DNA from: Aalborgiella sp040079635 | GTDB lineage: Bacteria > Pseudomonadota > Gammaproteobacteria > Burkholderiales > Burkholderiaceae_C | DNA length: 10,204 bases | Assembly: GCA_040079635.1 (NCBI GenBank) | Contig: JBEBJY010000080.1 | Location: 1 to 10,204 of the forward strand | Reading direction: 5' to 3' | Shown here: piece after piece, positions 6,644 through 10,204 of the stretch | Numbering within the stretch: position 1 is the stretch's first letter | Layout: each line of letters starts with the position of its first letter | The notes under the pieces: model-generated | What the model was told of the DNA's origin: nothing | The model's input: the letters and a program-made list of their open reading frames with translations, nothing else | The model's database searches: none | Translations under genes and position numbers: made by a program

Positions 6644-6680
6644 GTTGCTCCCAACGCTACTAAAACAGACAAGGGGCAAC
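6644..6680 (+). promoter_or_regulatory. Hairpin covering the atpG ribosome binding site
   Basis: GTTGCTCC (6644-6651), which begins immediately after the atpA stop codon, pairs with GGGGCAAC (6673-6680) as an 8-bp stem with one U-G wobble and a 21-base loop. The 3' arm contains most of the atpG Shine-Dalgarno AAGGGG (6671-6676). A ribosome finishing atpA would open the stem, so the arrangement suggests that atpG translation is coupled to atpA. The pairing is seen directly in the sequence; the coupling is inferred. Confidence 0.5.
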
Positions 6681-6681
6681 C

Positions 6682-7575
6682 ATGGCATCCGGTAAGGAAC
6701 TACGCACCAAGATCAAATCGGTGGAAAACACCAAGAAGATCACCAAGGCGATGGAAATGATTTCCGTCTCCAAGATGCGCAAGGCGCAAGAGCGCATGCG
6801 CGCGGCGCGTCCATACAGCGAAAAAATTCGCAACATTGCAGCCAATTTGGGTGAAGCCAATCCTGAGTACGTGCACGCTTTTATGAAGACCAACGATGCT
6901 AAATCGGTGGGTTACATTGTGGTGAGTACGGACAAAGGTTTGTGCGGCGGCTTGAATACCAACCTGTTCCGTGCTTTGACCATTCAATTGCGCGACGGGC
7001 AAGCTGCCGGTCAAACAACTCAGTCCGTCGCTATTGGCGGCAAAGGCTTGGGCTTTTTGACACGTATGGGCGCTAAAGTGGTATCGCATGTCACCCATTT
7101 GGGCGACAAACCACACCTAGACAAGCTCATTGGGCCGGTCAAGGTGTTGTTAGATGCTTACACCCGTGGCGAGATTAGCTCGGTTGTGCTTTGCTACAAC
7201 AAATTCATCAGCACCATGCGCCAAGAGCCTGTGACCGAGCAGTTGCTGCCGTTGTCACAAGCTAAATTGCAAGAGCAAGCGCAAAAGAGCGAAGCTGCAA
7301 GTGGTGTGAAGCACGGCTGGGACTACATCTATGAGCCAGATGCTCAAGCTGTGATTGACGACTTGTTGGTGCGCTACGCTGAAGCATTGGTGTACCAAGC
7401 CGTTGCTGAAAACATCGCTTCTGAGCATGCAGCGCGTATGGTAGCCATGAAAGCAGCAACCGACAATGCTGGCAATGTGATTGCCGAGTTGAAGTTGATC
7501 TACAACAAGACCCGTCAAGCAGCGATTACCAAAGAGCTGTCTGAAATCGTCTCTGGTGCTGCTGCGGTGTCGTAA
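6682..7575 (+). CDS. atpG: F1Fo ATP synthase subunit gamma
   Basis: Gamma is the central rotor shaft that turns inside the alpha3-beta3 ring. The protein has 297 residues (E. coli 287). The N-terminal coiled-coil helix opens with the conserved K-E-L-R-T-K-I-K-S-V-E-N-T-K-K-I-T-K-A-M and then M-I-S-V-S-K-M-R-K-A-Q. The middle Rossmann-like domain contains VVSTDKGLCGGLNTNLF. The C-terminal helix ends with the family signature A-A-T-D-N-A-G followed by LKLIYNKTRQAAITKELSEI. A Gln/Lys-rich loop near residues 194-212 is the main length difference from E. coli. The start ATG has AAGGGG five bases upstream, held in a potential hairpin. It follows atpA by 38 bases. Confidence 0.98.
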   Translation: MASGKELRTKIKSVENTKKITKAMEMISVSKMRKAQERMRAARPYSEKIRNIAANLGEANPEYVHAFMKTNDAKSVGYIVVSTDKGLCGGLNTNLFRALTIQLRDGQAAGQTTQSVAIGGKGLGFLTRMGAKVVSHVTHLGDKPHLDKLIGPVKVLLDAYTRGEISSVVLCYNKFISTMRQEPVTEQLLPLSQAKLQEQAQKSEAASGVKHGWDYIYEPDAQAVIDDLLVRYAEALVYQAVAENIASEHAARMVAMKAATDNAGNVIAELKLIYNKTRQAAITKELSEIVSGAAAVS

Positions 7576-7594
7576 GACACTGATTTGATGCAAG

Positions 7595-7631
7595 CAAGTT
7601 TTAAGTTTTTAAGTTTTTAATTTTTTTGGAG
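7595..7631 (+). promoter_or_regulatory. U-rich tandem-repeat leader and ribosome binding site of atpD
   Basis: Between atpG and atpD the unit AAGTTTT(T) is repeated: 7596-7602, 7603-7610 and 7611-7618, with a degenerate copy to 7627 that ends in seven T. GGAG (7628-7631) follows six bases before the ATG at 7638 and fixes that start over the in-frame TTG at 7626. The tract may act as a U-rich translation enhancer for beta, as proposed for the atpE leader. Confidence 0.5.
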
Positions 7632-7637
7632 CAAAAA

Positions 7638-9053
7638 ATGGCTCAAGCTAATGTTGGTGTTCAAGGCAAAATTGTTCAGTGTATCGGTGCTGTGGTTGAC
7701 GTGGAATTTCCACGCGATCAAATGCCAAAAATTTATGACGCCCTCAAAATGGACGGCTCCACACTGACGTTGGAAGTCCAGCAACAGTTGGGTGACGGCA
7801 TTGTGCGTACCATTGCGCTCGGTTCGTCTGACGGCTTGCGTCGTGGCATGATCGTTCAAAACACATCCAAGCCCATCATGGTTCCCGTTGGCAAAGCCAC
7901 ACTGGGTCGCATCATGGACGTGCTCGGTGCACCGATTGACGAGCGCGGCCCAGTTGCTTCTACCTTGACAGCATCTATTCACCGTAAAGCGCCAGCTTAC
8001 GACGAACTCAGCCCATCACAAGAATTGCTGGAAACCGGCATCAAGGTGATTGACTTGGTTTGCCCGTTTGCTAAGGGCGGTAAAGTTGGTTTGTTCGGTG
8101 GTGCGGGTGTAGGCAAGACCGTGAACATGATGGAACTGATCAACAACATCGCCAAAGCGCACAGCGGTTTGTCCGTGTTTGCGGGTGTGGGTGAGCGTAC
8201 TCGTGAGGGTAACGACTTCTACCACGAGATGGCAGACTCTGGCGTGGTGAACTTGGAAAACCTCGAAGAATCTAAAGTTGCGATGGTTTATGGCCAGATG
8301 AACGAGCCACCAGGCAACCGTTTGCGCGTGGCGTTGACAGGTTTGACCATTGCCGAATCTTTCCGTGACGAAGGTAAAGACGTTTTGTTCTTCGTTGACA
8401 ACATCTACCGTTACACCTTGGCCGGTACCGAAGTGTCCGCTTTGTTGGGTCGTATGCCTTCAGCTGTGGGCTACCAGCCAACACTGGCTGAAGAAATGGG
8501 TCGTTTGCAAGAGCGTATCACTTCTACCAAAGTCGGTTCTATCACTTCCATCCAAGCCGTATACGTGCCTGCGGATGACTTGACCGATCCATCACCTGCG
8601 ACAACCTTTGCGCATTTGGACTCCACGGTTGTGTTGTCTCGTGACATCGCATCATTAGGTATCTACCCTGCGGTTGATCCTTTGGACTCAACCAGCCGTC
8701 AATTGTCACCTTTGGTTGTGGGCGAAGACCACTACAACACAGCTCGCGCAGTGCAGGGTACATTGCAGCGTTACCGTGAACTGCGCGATATTATCGCGAT
8801 CATGGGTATGGACGACTTGGCCCCTGAAGACAAACTGGCTGTGGCACGTGCCCGTAAAATCCAGCGTTTCTTGAGCCAGCCGTTCCACGTTGCTGAAGTG
8901 TTTACAGGTTCCCCAGGTAAATACGTGCCATTGGCCGAAACCATCCGTGGTTTCAAGATGATTGTGAATGGCGAGTGTGACCACCTGCCGGAGCAAGCGT
9001 TCTACATGGTCGGTACCATCGACGAAGCGTTCGAAAAAGCCAAAAAGGTTTAA
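7638..9053 (+). CDS. atpD: F1Fo ATP synthase subunit beta
   Basis: Beta is the catalytic subunit, three per head, that makes or hydrolyses ATP. The protein has 471 residues (E. coli 460). The P-loop is GGAGVGKT at 154-161, with K160. The catalytic glutamate is E186, with R187, in GVGERTREG. The Walker B aspartate is D254 in F-V-D-N-I-Y-R-Y. The C-terminal lever motif, DELSEED in E. coli, reads D-D-L-A-P-E-D at 392-398. Compared with E. coli there are seven extra residues around 204-212 (N-L-E-N-L-E-E-S), which I recall from Comamonadaceae beta subunits. The start ATG at 7638 is preferred to the upstream in-frame TTG at 7626 because GGAG lies six bases before the ATG and overlaps that TTG. The gene follows atpG by 62 bases and is separated from atpC by three. 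Confidence 0.99.
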   Translation: MAQANVGVQGKIVQCIGAVVDVEFPRDQMPKIYDALKMDGSTLTLEVQQQLGDGIVRTIALGSSDGLRRGMIVQNTSKPIMVPVGKATLGRIMDVLGAPIDERGPVASTLTASIHRKAPAYDELSPSQELLETGIKVIDLVCPFAKGGKVGLFGGAGVGKTVNMMELINNIAKAHSGLSVFAGVGERTREGNDFYHEMADSGVVNLENLEESKVAMVYGQMNEPPGNRLRVALTGLTIAESFRDEGKDVLFFVDNIYRYTLAGTEVSALLGRMPSAVGYQPTLAEEMGRLQERITSTKVGSITSIQAVYVPADDLTDPSPATTFAHLDSTVVLSRDIASLGIYPAVDPLDSTSRQLSPLVVGEDHYNTARAVQGTLQRYRELRDIIAIMGMDDLAPEDKLAVARARKIQRFLSQPFHVAEVFTGSPGKYVPLAETIRGFKMIVNGECDHLPEQAFYMVGTIDEAFEKAKKV

Positions 9054-9056
9054 GCC

Positions 9057-9473
9057 ATGAACACCATCCACGTTGATGTGGTCAGTGCAGAAGAGTCCAT
9101 CTTCTCTGGCGAAGCCAAATTTGTGGCTTTACCGGGCGAAGCGGGCGAACTGGGCATTTACCCACGCCACACACCGCTGATTTCGCGCATCAAAGCCGGC
9201 TCAGTGCGCATTGAAAAAGCTGACGGTAGCGAAGAGTTTATTTTCGTTGCTGGCGGTATTCTCGAAGTTCAACCCAACTGCGTGACTGTGTTGTCTGACA
9301 CAGCCATTCGCGGTAAAGACTTGGACGAAGAGAAGGCCAACGAAGCCAAAGCAGCGGCTGAAGAAGCTCTCAAAAACGCCAAAGGCGAACTCGATATTGC
9401 CAAAGCGCAATCAGAGTTGTTTGCTATGGCGGCACAAATTGCTGCGTTGCGTAAATTTCGCCATAACAAATAA
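9057..9473 (+). CDS. atpC: F1Fo ATP synthase subunit epsilon
   Basis: Epsilon binds gamma at the foot of the rotor and can block ATP hydrolysis when its C-terminal helices extend. The protein has 138 residues (E. coli 139). The N-terminal beta-sandwich (about 1-85) carries V-D-V-V-S-A-E, FVALPGEAGELGIYPRHTPL and F-V-A-G-G-I-L-E-V. The C-terminal helical hairpin (about 90-138) is rich in Ala, Glu and Lys and ends A-A-L-R-K-F-R-H-N-K. It starts three bases after the atpD stop, with AAAGG (9044-9048) inside the end of atpD as its ribosome binding site, so translation is probably coupled. It is the last gene of the operon. Confidence 0.98.
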   Translation: MNTIHVDVVSAEESIFSGEAKFVALPGEAGELGIYPRHTPLISRIKAGSVRIEKADGSEEFIFVAGGILEVQPNCVTVLSDTAIRGKDLDEEKANEAKAAAEEALKNAKGELDIAKAQSELFAMAAQIAALRKFRHNK

Positions 9474-9498
9474 CTTCAAATAAGTTGTTTCGACTTTG

Positions 9499-9518
9499 CT
9501 GCAGTTTTTAAACTGCGG
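9499..9518 (+). repeat. Hairpin between atpC and the terminator
   Basis: CTGCAGTTTTTAAACTGCGG can fold on itself: GCAGTT (9501-9506) pairs with AACTGC (9511-9516) around a four-base loop, and the stem extends outward by a U-G and a C-G pair. It stands six bases upstream of the terminator A-tract. It may protect the 3' end of the operon transcript; no U tract follows, so it is not itself a terminator. Confidence 0.45.
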
Positions 9519-9523
9519 AAAAC

Positions 9524-9552
9524 AAAAAAACCTCACGTTGTGAGGTTTTTTT
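9524..9552. terminator. Bidirectional intrinsic terminator between atpC and the convergent TPM gene
   Basis: CCTCAC (9531-9536) and GTGAGG (9540-9545) form a 6-bp stem with a GTT loop. It is flanked by seven A on the left (9524-9530) and seven T on the right (9546-9552). The symmetry gives a U tract in both directions, so it can end the rightward atp transcript about 50 bases after atpC and the leftward transcript about 40 bases after the TPM gene. Confidence 0.9.
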
Positions 9553-9593
9553 ATGGGCGAATGAAGTGAGAAAGATGAAATTAAGGGTTTTGG

Positions 9594-10127
9594 CTAGGCA
9601 ATAAAAGGCGTATTCGGCATTTCATTGGGGTTCTTCTCTCCCACTGTCAGCTCAAAATACCGCATCAAAATGGCCGACACTTCCTCTAAGGCTTGCGTCA
9701 AACCATCTTCAAATCTGTCGTCGTGCAAAGCGGCGCTCAATCGTTTAACAATCGCTTCCCACTCCGCAGGGTTAACGTGCTGGTTGATGCCACGGTCTGC
9801 CACCAGCTCAATATCTCGCTCTGCCAGTAGCAAATAAATCAACACACCGTTGTTGTTCTCCGTATCCCAAACACGTAGTTTGCTAAACATCATGATGGCG
9901 CGCTGGCGCATCACGGTTCGTATCGATGCTTTGTGCCAAAAGTGGCGCCACAAATAGCTGGTCGGCAGGCCAGCTTCTACGCAAATACGGATTTCACCGC
10001 TGTGCCTGTGCTCGCTTGCTGCGATGCGCTTTTTCAGTCGATTCAGCAGATCATCGGGTAAAGCGCGTTGGCTGTCAGACACGTCTAACCAGCGGTGTTT
10101 GAAAAGGGTGAAAAATCGCTTGAGCAT
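9594..10127 (-). CDS. TPM-domain protein (COG3762-like)
   Basis: This 177-residue protein belongs to the TPM domain family (TPM_phosphatase, PF04536), in the short form without the membrane-anchored Gly-rich tail. The domain spans about residues 24-155. It contains HSGEIRICVEAG (42-53), the core W-D-T-E-N-N-N-G-V-L-I-Y-L-L-L (87-101), E-L-V-A-D-R-G-I (107-114) and an F-E-D-G-L-T-Q-A-L-E helix (139-148). The C-terminus N-P-N-E-M-P is typical of Burkholderiales homologues. No signal peptide or clear membrane helix is seen. Related domains have been linked to photosystem II repair in plants and to weak phosphatase activity, but no bacterial role is settled. It begins 14 bases after the YgcG-like gene. 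In other genomes a lemA gene often heads this set, so one may lie beyond the right edge. The ribosome binding site is weak. Confidence 0.88.
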   Translation of the reverse strand: MLKRFFTLFKHRWLDVSDSQRALPDDLLNRLKKRIAASEHRHSGEIRICVEAGLPTSYLWRHFWHKASIRTVMRQRAIMMFSKLRVWDTENNNGVLIYLLLAERDIELVADRGINQHVNPAEWEAIVKRLSAALHDDRFEDGLTQALEEVSAILMRYFELTVGEKNPNEMPNTPFIA

Positions 10128-10141
10128 AGTTATTCGTCTAT

Positions 10142-10204
10142 TTACCAGCTGCCTGAGGCTCCGCCGCCACCAAAATCACCTCCGCCGCCCGAGCTAAAAC
10201 CGCC
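10142..10204 (-). CDS. YgcG-like TPM-domain protein, C-terminal end only
   Basis: The last 20 codons and stop of a gene that enters from the right edge. The peptide is Gly-rich, with F-S-S-G-G-G-G-D-F followed by a G-G-G-G-A-S-G-S-W end. This is the hallmark tail of YgcG-type TPM proteins (COG1512), which have a signal peptide, a TPM domain, one membrane helix and this tail. The adjacent TPM-domain gene downstream supports the call, since the pair usually occurs together, commonly with lemA. The frame agrees with the sequence up to the edge; everything upstream is missing, so the assignment rests on the tail and the context. Confidence 0.8.
   Translation of the reverse strand, partial: GGFSSGGGGDFGGGGASGSW

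Overview
The window comes from a betaproteobacterium, most likely Burkholderiales and probably Comamonadaceae. The evidence is the atpIBEFHAGDC gene order, Burkholderiales-type subunit sequences, and a short insertion in the beta subunit that I recall from Comamonadaceae. Base composition looks close to half G+C, which is moderate for that family. The genus cannot be fixed from this sequence alone.

Left block (1-1829, minus strand). Three closely spaced genes read leftward. The first encodes a four-helix CopD-like membrane protein, the second an exported NAPE-PLD/UlaG-type metallo-beta-lactamase-fold hydrolase, and the third the start of a YbeD/DUF493 protein cut by the window edge. Gaps of 13 and 18 bases suggest one transcript.

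Centre (1830-9552, plus strand). A 176-base divergent intergenic region (1830-2005) carries a strong sigma70-type promoter whose -10 lies in a perfect 12-bp palindrome. It drives the complete F1Fo ATP synthase operon: atpI (assembly factor), atpB (a), atpE (c), atpF (b), atpH (delta), atpA (alpha), atpG (gamma), atpD (beta), atpC (epsilon). Subunits a, b and c form the membrane proton channel and rotor. Alpha3-beta3-gamma-delta-epsilon forms the catalytic head. All catalytic and proton-path residues I checked are present, so the enzyme should be functional and proton-type (c-ring Asp59). The intercistronic gaps carry what look like stoichiometry controls: U-rich leaders before atpE and atpD, a hairpin plus U-rich tract after atpE, and a hairpin over the atpG ribosome binding site. 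A bidirectional terminator closes the operon.

Right block (9594-10204, minus strand). Two genes converge on the operon: a TPM-domain protein and, upstream of it, the Gly-rich C-terminal tail of a YgcG-like TPM protein cut by the window edge.

No gene-free stretch exceeds 300 bases. I see no rRNA, tRNA, CRISPR array, insertion sequence or phage gene. This is a core housekeeping locus. The observations of interest concern regulation and small variations in known genes, not a new system.
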